Of a stretch of 64,000 nucleotides of DNA, positions 52,642 through 61,542 are shown one piece after another. Location of the stretch: NCBI RefSeq assembly GCF_900103845.1, contig NZ_FNIJ01000002.1:335864-399863 (forward strand), in the 5' to 3' direction. This DNA comes from Pseudomonas jinjuensis (lineage in GTDB: Bacteria > Pseudomonadota > Gammaproteobacteria > Pseudomonadales > Pseudomonadaceae). The position numbers and the translations under genes were made by a program. The notes beneath the pieces are model-generated. The model saw only the letters and a program-made list of their open reading frames with translations, was not told the DNA's origin and ran no database searches. Each line of letters opens with the position of its first letter. Position 1 is the first letter of the stretch.

Positions 52642-53532
52642 TCAGAAGGTGAACTCCACATTCACCGTCGGCGTCGAGGTACGGCTCCCTGTGCCGCCAT
52701 CCACGCCGAACTTGTTGTGCCAGTACTCGTAGCCCACGCCCAGCCATAGATTGGGTTTGGTCTTCGCGCCGGGGAAGGTGGCGAACATCAGCGACGTGCG
52801 CATCAGCGTCTCCGGCGCCGTGTCCTTGTCGAAGTAGTCCTCGCCCTTCTCGCCGACGTGGTTGACGAAGCCCTGGAACTTCGCCGCGTGGTCGCCGACC
52901 TGGAACGGCTTCAGCCAGGTCAGGTTGAACATGTAGGTGCCGTCGAAGGTGTGGTCCGGATGCTTCGCGCCGGGGATGCCGGAATGGTTCTTCTCGCGGT
53001 AGTAGAGGACGCTCAGGTCGAGCACGGCGGCGCCGTTGAACTTCATGGTCGGGCCGATCACCAGGGCGCGCTTCTTCGCCGAGGCCAGGTTGTTGTTGCG
53101 GCTGGCGTCGAAGCCGAAGGTCAGCGCGTGGTCCTTCACCAGCCCGGTGCCCAGCGGCAGGTCGAACACCCGCGAGGCGTACAGCTGGTGGCGATAGACC
53201 GCGTAGACCTCGCTGCCGCCGTGGTCGGTGCCCTTGCGCGGGTCGTTGCTGTCGGAGAGGAATACGTCGACGTTGAAGAAATTGCTGCCGTAGCGGTAGC
53301 CGTCGGCATGGCTGAAGCTGTAGATGCGCTTGCTGATGTCGTCCGGATTGTTCGGATTGGTGAAGTGTTCGCCGTAGCGGAAACCGATGGTGTTGCTGGT
53401 CCACTCGAAGAACTTGCCGTCCTCGGCGATGGCGGCATCGGCCTGGAAGCCGGCCGCGAGGATGGCGCTCAGAACCATTCCGCGATTGATCGAACGATGG
53501 CGGGTTGAAGCAGGTGAAACCGGACTGAACAT
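52642..53532 (-). CDS. Tsx-like outer-membrane channel
   Basis: The 296-residue protein begins with a signal region (cleavage probably after AAIA near residue 35) and has the amphipathic strand pattern of a 12-stranded channel, ending in VNVEFTF with the terminal Phe needed for outer-membrane assembly. WTSNTIGFRYGEHFTNP and RVFDLPLGTGLVKDHALTFGFDASRN (in parts) match the nucleoside-specific Channel_Tsx family. The substrate may be nucleosides or other small molecules. An inverted repeat lies upstream. Confidence 0.78.
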   Translation of the reverse strand: MFSPVSPASTRHRSINRGMVLSAILAAGFQADAAIAEDGKFFEWTSNTIGFRYGEHFTNPNNPDDISKRIYSFSHADGYRYGSNFFNVDVFLSDSNDPRKGTDHGGSEVYAVYRHQLYASRVFDLPLGTGLVKDHALTFGFDASRNNNLASAKKRALVIGPTMKFNGAAVLDLSVLYYREKNHSGIPGAKHPDHTFDGTYMFNLTWLKPFQVGDHAAKFQGFVNHVGEKGEDYFDKDTAPETLMRTSLMFATFPGAKTKPNLWLGVGYEYWHNKFGVDGGTGSRTSTPTVNVEFTF

Positions 53533-53635
53533 CGATGCACCTCATGTTGTTTTTGTTATGGGGCCGCGCCGCCTCTGTGGGCGTTTGGGACTGGCGATGT
53601 TCTAGCGTTTTGTTGGATACGTTGCAATAAGAAAA

Positions 53636-53655
53636 TGTACACAATTTCGTGTACA
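53636..53655. promoter_or_regulatory. Perfect inverted repeat TGTACAC-N6-GTGTACA
   Basis: The 7-bp arms at 53636-53642 and 53649-53655 lie about 105 bases upstream of the Tsx-like gene, in an AT-rich promoter-like stretch, and about 100 before arfB. This looks like a dimeric repressor operator; the regulator is unknown. Confidence 0.55.
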
Positions 53656-53756
53656 AAATTGATCTCAAAGTCAGGATCGTCGTTGCGGATGCGATGGTTG
53701 CTGGTTTGCGCCGGTCGTCGCGTTATCCTGTGACGAACATTCCGCGAAGCGCCGCC

Positions 53757-54170
53757 ATGCTCATCATTTCCAATTCCGTGCAGATTCCCGACAGCGAGAT
53801 CGAGCTGACCGCCATCCGCGCCCAGGGCGCCGGCGGGCAGAACGTCAACAAGGTCTCCAGCGCGCTGCACCTGCGCTTCGACATCCGCGCCTCGTCGTTG
53901 CCGGAGTTCTACAAGGAACGCCTGCTGGCGCTGCGCGACCAGCGCATCACCGGCGACGGCGTGATCGTCATCAAGGCGCAGCAGTACCGCACCCAGGAGC
54001 AGAACCGCGAGGACGCGCTGAACCGCCTGGCGGAACTGATCCGCAGCGTGGGCAAGGTGCAGAAGACGCGCCGGCCGACCAAGCCGACGCTCGGCTCGAA
54101 GACGCGCCGCCTGGAAGGCAAGAGCAAGCGCGGGGCGATAAAGGCGGGGCGGGGGAAGGTGGACTTCTAG
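53757..54170 (+). CDS. arfB: Alternative ribosome-rescue factor ArfB
   Basis: ArfB hydrolyses peptidyl-tRNA on stalled ribosomes. The 137-residue protein has the GGQ motif at 26-28 ([15 protein letters not shown]) and a lysine/arginine-rich C-terminal tail ([19 protein letters not shown]) that enters the empty mRNA channel. ATG 53757 fits; the upstream frame is unlike the family. Gene order with phh genes is as in P. aeruginosa. Confidence 0.94.
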   Translation: MLIISNSVQIPDSEIELTAIRAQGAGGQNVNKVSSALHLRFDIRASSLPEFYKERLLALRDQRITGDGVIVIKAQQYRTQEQNREDALNRLAELIRSVGKVQKTRRPTKPTLGSKTRRLEGKSKRGAIKAGRGKVDF

Positions 54171-54213
54171 TAGGGCGCTCCCGCCGCGTGGCGACGGGAG
54201 AGGGGATCAGTAC

Positions 54214-54298
54214 GTAGGGTGGATCACGCTCCATCGATCCACCACGGCCGCGCAGGCGGCCCCGCAATGGTGGATGGAAGAGCGCCATCCACCCTACG
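54214..54298. repeat. GTAGGGTGGAT-type nested inverted repeat
   Basis: GTAGGGTGGATCACGCTCC and its partner GAGCGCCATCCACCCTAC form the outer arms, with GATCCACCACGGCC and CCGCAATGGTGGAT inside. The element lies between converging arfB and phhC. Confidence 0.75.
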
Positions 54299-54335
54299 CC
54301 TGGCGCTCCCGCCGGGTGGCGACGGGAGCGGTGGA

Positions 54336-55529
54336 TCAGCAGACGCTGGCGATCGCCGCCGCCAGCGCTTCCAGATGCCGCGCATCCAGCCCGGCGACGT
54401 TCGCCCGGCCGCTGCCGACCATGTACACGCTGTGCTCCTCGCGCAGGCGGCGCACCTGCTCCGGCGTCAGGCCGGTGTAGGAGAACATGCCGCGCTGGAT
54501 GGCGACGTGGGCGAAGCGCTCGGCCAGTCCATGCGGGCGCAGCGCCTCGACCAGGCCCAGGCGCAGGCTGGCGATGCGTTCGCGCATGGCGTCCACTTCC
54601 TCCAGCCAGATGGCCTTCAGCTCGGGGTTGCAGAGGATGGTGGCGACCACTTCTGCGCCGTGGGCCGGCGGGGTGGACCAGAGGTTGCGCGCCAGGTAGG
54701 CGAGCTGGCTGCGCACGTCGGTGAGCTGGCCGGCGTTGGCGGCGCAGACGATCAGCGCACCGACGCGGTCGCGATACAGCCCGAAGTTCTTCGAGCAGGA
54801 GCTGGTGATCAGCAGTTCCGGCAGGCTGTCGGCGAACAGGCGCACGGCGCGCGCGTCCTCCTCCAGGCCGTCGCCGAAGCCCTGGTAGGCGAAGTCGATC
54901 AGCGGCAGCAGCTCGCGCCGCTTGACCACGTCCAGCACCCGCTGCCAGTCGTTGTAGGCCAGGTCGAAGCCGGTCGGGTTGTGGCAGCAGGCGTGCAGCA
55001 GCACCACGTCGCCATGGGGCACGTGCTCCAGCGCGGCGAGCATGCCCTCGACGTCGAGATGATTGTCGGCGCCGACATAGGGGTAGTAGCCGATGCGCAC
55101 GCCGGCGGCGGCGAAGATGGTTTCGTGGATCGGCCAGGTCGGATCGCTCAGCCACACGCCGCGGCCGGGCAGGCAGCGGGCGATGAAGTCCGCCGCCAGG
55201 CGCAGGGCGCCGGTGCCGCCGGGCGTCTGGGTGGCGTCGGCGCGCTGGCTGGCGAGCAGCCGCGAGTCGCTGCCCAGCACCAGCTCGCACAGGCGCGCGG
55301 CGAACAGCGCGTCGCCGTGGCCGCCGACGTAGCTCTTGGTGGTCTCGTGCTCCACCAGGTGTTTTTCGGCGAGCTTCACCGCGCGCGGGATCGGCGTCAG
55401 GCCCTGGGCGTCCTTGTAGACGCCGACGCCGAGGTCCAGCTTGGCCGGATTCGGATCGGCGCGGAACGCATCGATCAGGCCGAGGATGGGGTCGCCCGGA
55501 ATCCGGGTGACCTGGGCGAAATGGTTCAT
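54336..55529 (-). CDS. phhC: Aromatic amino acid aminotransferase PhhC
   Basis: PhhC transfers the amino group of tyrosine or phenylalanine to 2-oxoglutarate, giving 4-hydroxyphenylpyruvate for Hpd. The 397-residue protein is a class I PLP aminotransferase: [23 protein letters not shown], and the Schiff-base Lys in [18 protein letters not shown] final Arg-containing segment, [11 protein letters not shown], binds the substrate carboxylate. Its start overlaps phhB's stop as ATGA. Confidence 0.93.
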   Translation of the reverse strand: MNHFAQVTRIPGDPILGLIDAFRADPNPAKLDLGVGVYKDAQGLTPIPRAVKLAEKHLVEHETTKSYVGGHGDALFAARLCELVLGSDSRLLASQRADATQTPGGTGALRLAADFIARCLPGRGVWLSDPTWPIHETIFAAAGVRIGYYPYVGADNHLDVEGMLAALEHVPHGDVVLLHACCHNPTGFDLAYNDWQRVLDVVKRRELLPLIDFAYQGFGDGLEEDARAVRLFADSLPELLITSSCSKNFGLYRDRVGALIVCAANAGQLTDVRSQLAYLARNLWSTPPAHGAEVVATILCNPELKAIWLEEVDAMRERIASLRLGLVEALRPHGLAERFAHVAIQRGMFSYTGLTPEQVRRLREEHSVYMVGSGRANVAGLDARHLEALAAAIASVC

Positions 55530-55882
55530 TTGCGGCCCTCGGCGGTTTTCGCCACCTCGTCGGTGCGGGCGGCCATGATGAAGTCGTTGCGGTGCAGGCC
55601 CTTGATCGAGTGGCTCCACCAGGTGACGGTGACCTTGCCCCACTCGGTCAGCAGGCCGGGGTGGTGGCCTTCCGCCTCGGCGATCTCGCCGACCGCGTTG
55701 GTGAACGCCAGGGCATGTTTGAAGTTCTTGAACAGGAAGACCTTTTCCAGCTCCATGTGGCCGTCGCGGACCTCGATGTTCCAGTCCGGGATCTGCTTGA
55801 TCAGCTCGGCCAGTTCTTCGTCGGAAACCTTCGGTGCATCGGCGCGGCAGGCTTCGCAATGGGCTTGGGTGAGGGCGGTCAT
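55526..55882 (-). CDS. phhB: Pterin-4a-carbinolamine dehydratase PhhB
   Basis: PhhB recycles the 4a-hydroxytetrahydropterin made by phenylalanine hydroxylase. The 118-residue length is exact, with the active-site histidines in [23 protein letters not shown] (in parts). The start at 55882 follows GGAGAACCCC. phhA lies 155 bases upstream; a REP pair sits in that gap. Confidence 0.95.
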   Translation of the reverse strand: MTALTQAHCEACRADAPKVSDEELAELIKQIPDWNIEVRDGHMELEKVFLFKNFKHALAFTNAVGEIAEAEGHHPGLLTEWGKVTVTWWSHSIKGLHRNDFIMAARTDEVAKTAEGRK

Positions 55883-55953
55883 GGGGTTCTCCTTATCGAT
55901 CTTGTGGGGCAAGGCGCACGCAAATCCGCCTTGAAGATTAGTTCGTCGTTTGC

Positions 55954-56022
55954 TGTAGGAGCGGGCCATGCCCGCGAAGATCGCCGCTGCGATTCCTGTC
56001 GCGGGCATGGCCCGCTCCTACG
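55954..56022. repeat. REP pair between phhA and phhB
   Basis: TGTAGGAGCGGGCCATGCCCGCGA and the inverse TCGCGGGCATGGCCCGCTCCTAC (in parts) form a facing pair inside the phh operon. It could lower phhBC expression relative to phhA or protect the upstream mRNA. Confidence 0.85.
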
Positions 56023-56037
56023 GAAAGGCGTACGGCG

Positions 56038-56826
56038 TCAGGCCGCCTGCTTCGGCGGAAACTTCGGCGCGTGCAGGCCCATCTGCATGGCCTGGTGGAC
56101 CATCGCCATGATGTCCTCATGGGCCAGGTCGAACAGGCGCTTGAGTTCCGGCAGCACGAAGTACAGCGGCTGTAGGATGTCGATGCGGTACGGCGTGCGC
56201 ATCGCTTCCAGCGGGTCGAACGGCTGGTGCTCGGGCTCGCCGGACAGGCAGTAGACGGTTTCCTTCGGCGACGAGAGGATGCCGCCGCCGTAGATGCGCT
56301 TGCCCCGGGAGGTTTCCACCAGGCCGAATTCGATGGTCATCCAGTACAGGCGGGCGAGGTAGACGCGCTCTTCCTTGCTCGCCTTGAGGCCGAGCTTGCC
56401 GTAGGTGTGGGTGAATTCGGCGAACCAGGGGTTGGTCAGCAGCGGGCAGTGGCCGAAGATCTCGTGGAAGATGTCCGGCTCCTGCAGGTAGTCCAGCTCT
56501 TCCGGGGTGCGGATGAAGGTGGCGACCGGGAATTGCTGGCTGGCCAGCAGTTCGAAGAAGGTCTGGAAGGGGATCAGCGCCGGCACCCGGGCGACGCTCC
56601 AGCCGGTGGAGGCCTGCAGCACCTTGTTGACTTCGCCCAGCTGCGGGATGCGGTCGTGGGGCAGGCCGAGCTGCTCGATGCCGTCGAAGTATTCCTGACA
56701 GGCGCGGCCCTCGATCACCTTCAACTGGCGGGTGATCAGGGTGTTCCAGACCTCGTGCTCGGCTTCCGGGTAGTGGATGAAACCGTGCTCGTCTGGTTTG
56801 CGGGCCACGTACTGCGTTGCTTTCAT
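56038..56826 (-). CDS. phhA: Phenylalanine 4-monooxygenase PhhA
   Basis: PhhA hydroxylates phenylalanine to tyrosine with tetrahydropterin, iron and oxygen. The 262-residue bacterial form has the iron ligands H121 and H126 (FHEIFGHCPLL) and E166 (YWMTIEFGLVE). It lacks the regulatory domain of animal enzymes. It is the first gene of phhABC; a PhhR box lies upstream. Confidence 0.96.
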   Translation of the reverse strand: MKATQYVARKPDEHGFIHYPEAEHEVWNTLITRQLKVIEGRACQEYFDGIEQLGLPHDRIPQLGEVNKVLQASTGWSVARVPALIPFQTFFELLASQQFPVATFIRTPEELDYLQEPDIFHEIFGHCPLLTNPWFAEFTHTYGKLGLKASKEERVYLARLYWMTIEFGLVETSRGKRIYGGGILSSPKETVYCLSGEPEHQPFDPLEAMRTPYRIDILQPLYFVLPELKRLFDLAHEDIMAMVHQAMQMGLHAPKFPPKQAA

Positions 56827-56936
56827 GGGTCCTCCGGCTCCGAGGCTTTGTTGTTGTGATGACCTATGAATAGCGCGCGAAGCGCCCCGGTGGGGTGTCC
56901 TGCCGGGGTGCCGGATGGGGGACGGGCGGTCTGATC

Positions 56937-56954
56937 CGTAAGGATTTCTTTACG
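56937..56954. promoter_or_regulatory. PhhR/TyrR-box-like site upstream of phhA
   Basis: CGTAAG-GATTTC-TTTACG is a near-match to the TyrR box and shares the central GATTTC with the two sites before hpd. It is 111 bases upstream of phhA and 133 before phhR. Confidence 0.7.
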
Positions 56955-56999
56955 AATTGGCGAAAGTCCTACATCGATAAGCTTGCTGCCGCTTCGAAA

Positions 57000-57017
57000 T
57001 GTCACATAATCTTGACG
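57000..57017. promoter_or_regulatory. Weak second PhhR-box-like site
   Basis: TGTCAC-ATAATC-TTGACG has the same length and partial arm match, 63 bases (six turns) from the strong site. It lies nearer phhR and could mediate autoregulation. Confidence 0.35.
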
Positions 57018-57086
57018 GAAATTTCCGCATCCCTTGCGATAGGTCATGGCGGAATTCCCCTACCAGACTGCTTCCGGGCTCCCTCC

Positions 57087-58646
57087 ATGCGCATCAAGGT
57101 GCACTGCCAGAACCGTGTCGGCATCCTTCGCGACATCCTCAACCTGCTGGTCGAGTACGGCATCAACGTCAACCGCGGCGAGGTCGGCGGCGAGCAGGGC
57201 AACGCCATCTACCTGCTCTGCCCGAACCTGATCAACCTGCAGTTCCAGTCGCTGCGGCCGAAGCTGGAGGCGATCCCCGGGGTGTTCGGCGTGAAGCGCG
57301 TCGGCCTGATGCCCAGCGAACGCCGCCACCTGGAACTCAACGCGCTGCTCGCCGCGCTGGATTTCCCGGTGCTGTCCATCGACATGGCCGGGCAGATAGT
57401 CGCGGCGAATCGCGCCGCCGCCCAGCTGCTCGGCGTGCGCGTCGACGAGGTGCCGGGCATCCCGCTGTCGCGCTATGTGGAAGACCTCGACCTGCCGGAA
57501 CTGGTGCGCGCCAACAAGGCCCGCCTCAACGGCCTGCGGGTGAAGGTGAAGGGCGACGTGTTCCTCGCCGACATCGCCCCGCTGCAGTCGGAGAACGACG
57601 AGAACGAGGCGCTGGCCGGCGCCGTGCTGACCCTGCACCGCGCTGACCGCGTCGGCGAGCGTATCTACAACGTGCGGCGCCTGGAGCTGCGCGGCTTCGA
57701 CAGCATCTTCCAGAGCTCGCGGGTAATGGCCGCGGTGGTCCGCGAGGCGCGACGCATGGCGCCGCTGGACGCGCCGCTGCTGATCGAGGGCGAAACCGGC
57801 ACCGGCAAGGAACTGCTCGCCCGCGCCTGCCACATGGCCAGCCCGCGCGGGCAGTCGCCGTTCATGGCGCTGAACTGCGCCGGCCTGCCGGAATCCATGG
57901 CCGAGACCGAACTGTTCGGCTACGGCCCCGGCGCCTTCGAGGGCGCGCGCCCGGAAGGCAAGCTCGGCCTGCTCGAACTCACCGCCGGCGGCACCCTGTT
58001 CCTCGACGGCGTCGGCGAGATGAGCCCGCGCCTGCAGGCCAAGCTGCTGCGCTTCCTGCAGGACGGCTGCTTCCGTCGGGTCGGCAGCGACGAGGAGGTC
58101 TACCTCGACGTGCGGGTGATCTGCGCGACCCAGGTGGACCTCTCCGAGCTGTGCGCCAAGGGCGAATTCCGCCAGGACCTCTACCACCGGCTGAACGTAC
58201 TGTCGCTGCACATCCCGCCGCTGCGCGAATGCCTGGATGGCCTCGAACCGCTGGTCGAGCACTTCCTCGACCAGGCCAGCCGGCTGATCGGCTGCCCGCT
58301 GCCGAAACTCGCCCCCCAGGCCCTCGACCGCCTCGGCCGCTACCACTGGCCGGGCAACGTGCGGCAGCTGGAGAACGTGCTGTTCCAGGCCGTGTCGCTG
58401 TGCGAAGGCGGCACCATCAAGCCCGAGCACATCCGCCTGCCCGACTACGGCGCGCCGCACCCGCTGGGCGACTTCTCCCTGGAAGGCGGTCTCGACGCCA
58501 TCGTCGGCCGCTTCGAAAAGGCCGTGCTGGAACGCCTCTACCGCGAACACCCGAGCAGCCGCCAGCTCGGCAAGCGCCTCGGCGTGTCGCATACGACGAT
58601 CGCCAACAAGCTGCGGTATCACGGGATTGGGCAGGACACCGAATAG
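57087..58646 (+). CDS. phhR: Transcriptional regulator PhhR
   Basis: PhhR is the TyrR homologue that activates phenylalanine and tyrosine catabolism. The 519-residue protein has an N-terminal ACT domain (CQNRVGILRDILNLLVEYGIN), a PAS domain (VLSIDMAGQIVAANRAAAQLLG), and an AAA+ domain with Walker A GETGTGKE. A TyrR-type HTH (SSRQLGKRLGVSHTTIANKL) ends the protein. The sigma-54 GAFTGA loop is GAFEGA, as in TyrR-like proteins that work with sigma-70. It is divergent from phhA. Confidence 0.94.
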   Translation: MRIKVHCQNRVGILRDILNLLVEYGINVNRGEVGGEQGNAIYLLCPNLINLQFQSLRPKLEAIPGVFGVKRVGLMPSERRHLELNALLAALDFPVLSIDMAGQIVAANRAAAQLLGVRVDEVPGIPLSRYVEDLDLPELVRANKARLNGLRVKVKGDVFLADIAPLQSENDENEALAGAVLTLHRADRVGERIYNVRRLELRGFDSIFQSSRVMAAVVREARRMAPLDAPLLIEGETGTGKELLARACHMASPRGQSPFMALNCAGLPESMAETELFGYGPGAFEGARPEGKLGLLELTAGGTLFLDGVGEMSPRLQAKLLRFLQDGCFRRVGSDEEVYLDVRVICATQVDLSELCAKGEFRQDLYHRLNVLSLHIPPLRECLDGLEPLVEHFLDQASRLIGCPLPKLAPQALDRLGRYHWPGNVRQLENVLFQAVSLCEGGTIKPEHIRLPDYGAPHPLGDFSLEGGLDAIVGRFEKAVLERLYREHPSSRQLGKRLGVSHTTIANKLRYHGIGQDTE

Positions 58647-58661
58647 CTCTCGCCACCCCGA

Positions 58662-58690
58662 TGTAGGAGCCAGCCTGCTGGCGAATCCGG
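58662..58690. repeat. Single REP unit upstream of cas3
   Basis: TGTAGGAGCCAGCCTGCTGGCGAATC is a lone unit of the GCCAGCTTGCTGGC family (quoted in part), in the 89 bases between phhR and cas3. It may terminate phhR transcription or mark the insertion border of the cas operon. Confidence 0.7.
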
Positions 58691-58735
58691 ACGAAGAGGG
58701 TGGTCGGTTTGTAGCCCACAATCCGAGGAGCTCTT

Positions 58736-61480
58736 ATGAGCAACGATCAGCCCGCGTACTTCGCTTATTGGGGCAAGGCATCTCCTGCGCAAGACGTGTC
58801 GGCTCGTTATCACCTGCTGGCATTCCACAGTCTCGACGTGGCCGCGTGCGGACAGGTCTTGCTCGGGTTGCCGCAGTTTTCGTTGCGGCCACTGGCACAG
58901 GCGTTGGACTGGTCATTGCCGATGGTCGAACGGCTGTGCGTGTTCTTCCTGGCCTTGCACGATCTGGGTAAATTCGCCCGTGCGTTCCAGGGGCTGGTGC
59001 CGGAACTGGCGCCTGAACTGGTGCGCAACGATGCCGGCAAGGCCTATAGCCGCCGTCACGACACCCTGGGCTGGCTGCTCTGGGCGGAAGAGCTGGCGGG
59101 CGCATTTCCGGATGACCGGTTGCCTGTCGCCGACGATGACTTCTGGGCAGCCTGGGTACGTGCGGTAGTGGGGCATCACGGCCAACCGCCAGAGGAGGAC
59201 CAGGGTGGCGGCCTGTTCGGCTTGCCCGTGGCGGATTTCTTCCTGCGAGAGGATTGCCGGGCTGCCCGGGCATTCGTGGCGGACCTGGCGGATTGGCTGC
59301 TCCCGGACGGCATTCCCGAGCCGGGACGGCGGCAGTGCGGAGTGCTGCGTCAGCATGCCTGGCGCCTAGCCGGATTGGCGGTGCTGGCCGACTGGCTTGG
59401 TTCCAGCCAGGCGTCGTTCGCCTACGTGACGCAACCCCGGGACCTGCAGGACTACTGGCAGTCAACGGCCTTGCCGCAGGCTCGGCAGGCGGTGCAGGGC
59501 GCAGGGCTGCAAGCCCAGCCGATTCGCCACTGGCAGCAGCCATTGCAATTGTTCGACTATCTGCAGCAGCCCACACCGCTGCAGCGTTATGCCGCCGACG
59601 TGGCCCTGGAGGCAGGGCCACAGTTGTTCCTGCTGGAAGACGTGACAGGCGCCGGCAAAACCGAGGCCGCGCTTATCCTGGCCCAGCGGCTGATGCAGCA
59701 GGGCGTGGCCCATGGGTTGTATTTCGCCTTGCCGAGCATGGCCACCGCCAACCAGATGTACCAGCGGGTGGGGCAGGTCTACCGGCGGTTGTACGACGAG
59801 CAATCGCAGCCGTCGCTGATTCTCGCCCATGGTGCGCGACAACTGATGGACAGCTTTCGCCAGAGCATCCTGGAAGCCGGCGGGCAGCCGGCGGACCGCA
59901 GCTATGATCCAGGCGACACCTCGGCCACGGCACAATGCAACGCCTGGCTGGCCGACAACCGCAAGAAGGCGCTGCTCGCCGAGGTGGGCGTCGGTACCCT
60001 GGACCAGGCCCTGTTGGCGGTGCTGCCGGTGCGTCACCAGTCACTGCGCCTGCTGGGACTGGCCGGCAAGGTGCTGCTGGTCGACGAAGTGCATGCCTAC
60101 GACAGCTACATGACCGTGCTGCTGAAAAAGCTGCTGACCGCTCATGCTCGCCAGGGTGGCAGTGTCATCCTGCTGTCCGCCACCCTGCCGGCGAAGATGC
60201 GCGAGGAGTTGCTGGGGGCATATCGCTTCGGCCTGGATGTGGCGCGCGACGACCTGCCGGTCGAGCGCAGCTACCCCCTGGCGACCCAGGTCGGCCAGCG
60301 CATTGCCAGCCATGCTTGCGCGACCCGACCGCAATTGGTGCGCCAGGTACGGGTGAGCGCCCTGCATGACGAGGAGTCGGTGCTGGCATTGGTCGCTGCG
60401 CAGGCTGCCGCTGGGCGCTGTGTCTGCTGGATACGCAATACCGTTGACGACGCCCGCCGGGCGTTCACTGCATTGGCTCAGCTAGTGCCGGCCGAACGTC
60501 TTCTGCTGTTCCATAGCCGCTTCGCCATGGGCCACCGGCTGGATATCGAGGAGCGCGCCCTGCAGTTGTTCGGCAAGCACTCCAGTGCTGCACAGCGTCA
60601 GGGCCGGGTGTTGATAGCGACCCAGGTGGTGGAGCAATCCCTCGATCTGGACTTCGATGCCATGGTCAGCGATATGGCCCCGATCGACTTGCTGATCCAG
60701 CGCGCTGGCCGTTTGCAGCGGCATGCGCGACTAGCCGATGGTTCGCCGGCCGAGGATGGCATCGAACGGCGGCCAGCTCCGCTCTTGCACCTGCTGTGCC
60801 CGGAAGTTGACGAGGAGCCCCCGGCGGATTGGTATGCGGCGCTGTTTCCAAAAGCCTGCTACGTGTACCCGAATATCGGTCAGCTCTGGCTGGGTGCCAG
60901 GGCGTTGCTGCGAGCCGGTTGCATTCGCAGTCCTGGGGACATTGGGCAGTCAGGTGCGGTGCGAGAGTTGGTGGAGGCGGTCTACGGCGAAGACGCCGAA
61001 AAAATCCCTGAAAAACTGCAAAAGGCCACTCAAGAGCAGTTGGGAAAATGCTTGGCCGAGGAGAGCCAGGCGCATTTCAACGCGCTCAATCTGGAAAAGG
61101 GTTATTGCATCGATAGCAGTGCCCGCTGGTACGAAGACTCGCGGGTGCCCACCCGCCTGGGCGAGGAAAGCCTGACGCTGTACCTGGCCAGGGAGCGGGA
61201 CGGCGAGCTGCTTCCATTGCTTGAGGGCTTGGCCAATACCTGGGAGCAGTCGGCGGTACGCATCGATACGCGCGCGGCTGAGGCCTTGTCCAGCGACTGG
61301 CAGCAGCGCTTTTGCGCCGCACTGCACGCCTTGCGCGGCCGCTATCGACTGCTCGAAGAGCCGGCGTTCGTCCTGCCGCTTATTGTCGACGATGGCGGCA
61401 GGCTGCTGGGCAAGGTGGTGGACGAGAAGGGAAGGGAATTGACTCTGCATTACGACCCTGCCCAGGGGTTGTGTTGGTAA
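58736..61480 (+). CDS. cas3: CRISPR-associated nuclease-helicase Cas3, type I-E
   Basis: Cas3 is recruited by Cascade to unwind and degrade target DNA. The 914-residue protein has the HD nuclease first (H31, H75-D76 in LHDLGKF, H108, H147-H148, and DWLG at 219-222). A superfamily 2 helicase follows, with Walker A TGAGKTE at 304-310, DEVH at 450-453 (LLVDEVHAYDSYM) and SAT at 481-483. Late motif QVVEQSLDLDFDAMVSDMAPIDLLIQRAGRLQRH (in parts) contains the arginine finger. All key residues seem intact. ATG 58736 follows GAGGAGCTCTT. It opens a type I-E operon. Confidence 0.95.
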   Translation: MSNDQPAYFAYWGKASPAQDVSARYHLLAFHSLDVAACGQVLLGLPQFSLRPLAQALDWSLPMVERLCVFFLALHDLGKFARAFQGLVPELAPELVRNDAGKAYSRRHDTLGWLLWAEELAGAFPDDRLPVADDDFWAAWVRAVVGHHGQPPEEDQGGGLFGLPVADFFLREDCRAARAFVADLADWLLPDGIPEPGRRQCGVLRQHAWRLAGLAVLADWLGSSQASFAYVTQPRDLQDYWQSTALPQARQAVQGAGLQAQPIRHWQQPLQLFDYLQQPTPLQRYAADVALEAGPQLFLLEDVTGAGKTEAALILAQRLMQQGVAHGLYFALPSMATANQMYQRVGQVYRRLYDEQSQPSLILAHGARQLMDSFRQSILEAGGQPADRSYDPGDTSATAQCNAWLADNRKKALLAEVGVGTLDQALLAVLPVRHQSLRLLGLAGKVLLVDEVHAYDSYMTVLLKKLLTAHARQGGSVILLSATLPAKMREELLGAYRFGLDVARDDLPVERSYPLATQVGQRIASHACATRPQLVRQVRVSALHDEESVLALVAAQAAAGRCVCWIRNTVDDARRAFTALAQLVPAERLLLFHSRFAMGHRLDIEERALQLFGKHSSAAQRQGRVLIATQVVEQSLDLDFDAMVSDMAPIDLLIQRAGRLQRHARLADGSPAEDGIERRPAPLLHLLCPEVDEEPPADWYAALFPKACYVYPNIGQLWLGARALLRAGCIRSPGDIGQSGAVRELVEAVYGEDAEKIPEKLQKATQEQLGKCLAEESQAHFNALNLEKGYCIDSSARWYEDSRVPTRLGEESLTLYLARERDGELLPLLEGLANTWEQSAVRIDTRAAEALSSDWQQRFCAALHALRGRYRLLEEPAFVLPLIVDDGGRLLGKVVDEKGRELTLHYDPAQGLCW

Positions 61481-61484
61481 TGGC

Positions 61485-61530
61485 TTGCCAATCGCGGATA
61501 TCGGTTTAAAATGTAGAAACATATCTACAT
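61485..61530 (+). promoter_or_regulatory. Promoter and operator of the toxin-antitoxin pair
   Basis: TTGCCA (61485-61490) and TAAAAT (61507-61512) are -35 and -10 elements with a 16-base spacer. ATGTAG-N8-CTACAT (61511-61530) is a perfect inverted repeat just after the -10, the usual place for autorepression by the antitoxin. The promoter starts right after the cas3 stop at 61480. Confidence 0.65.
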
Positions 61531-61542
61531 GCGGGGTGGGCG

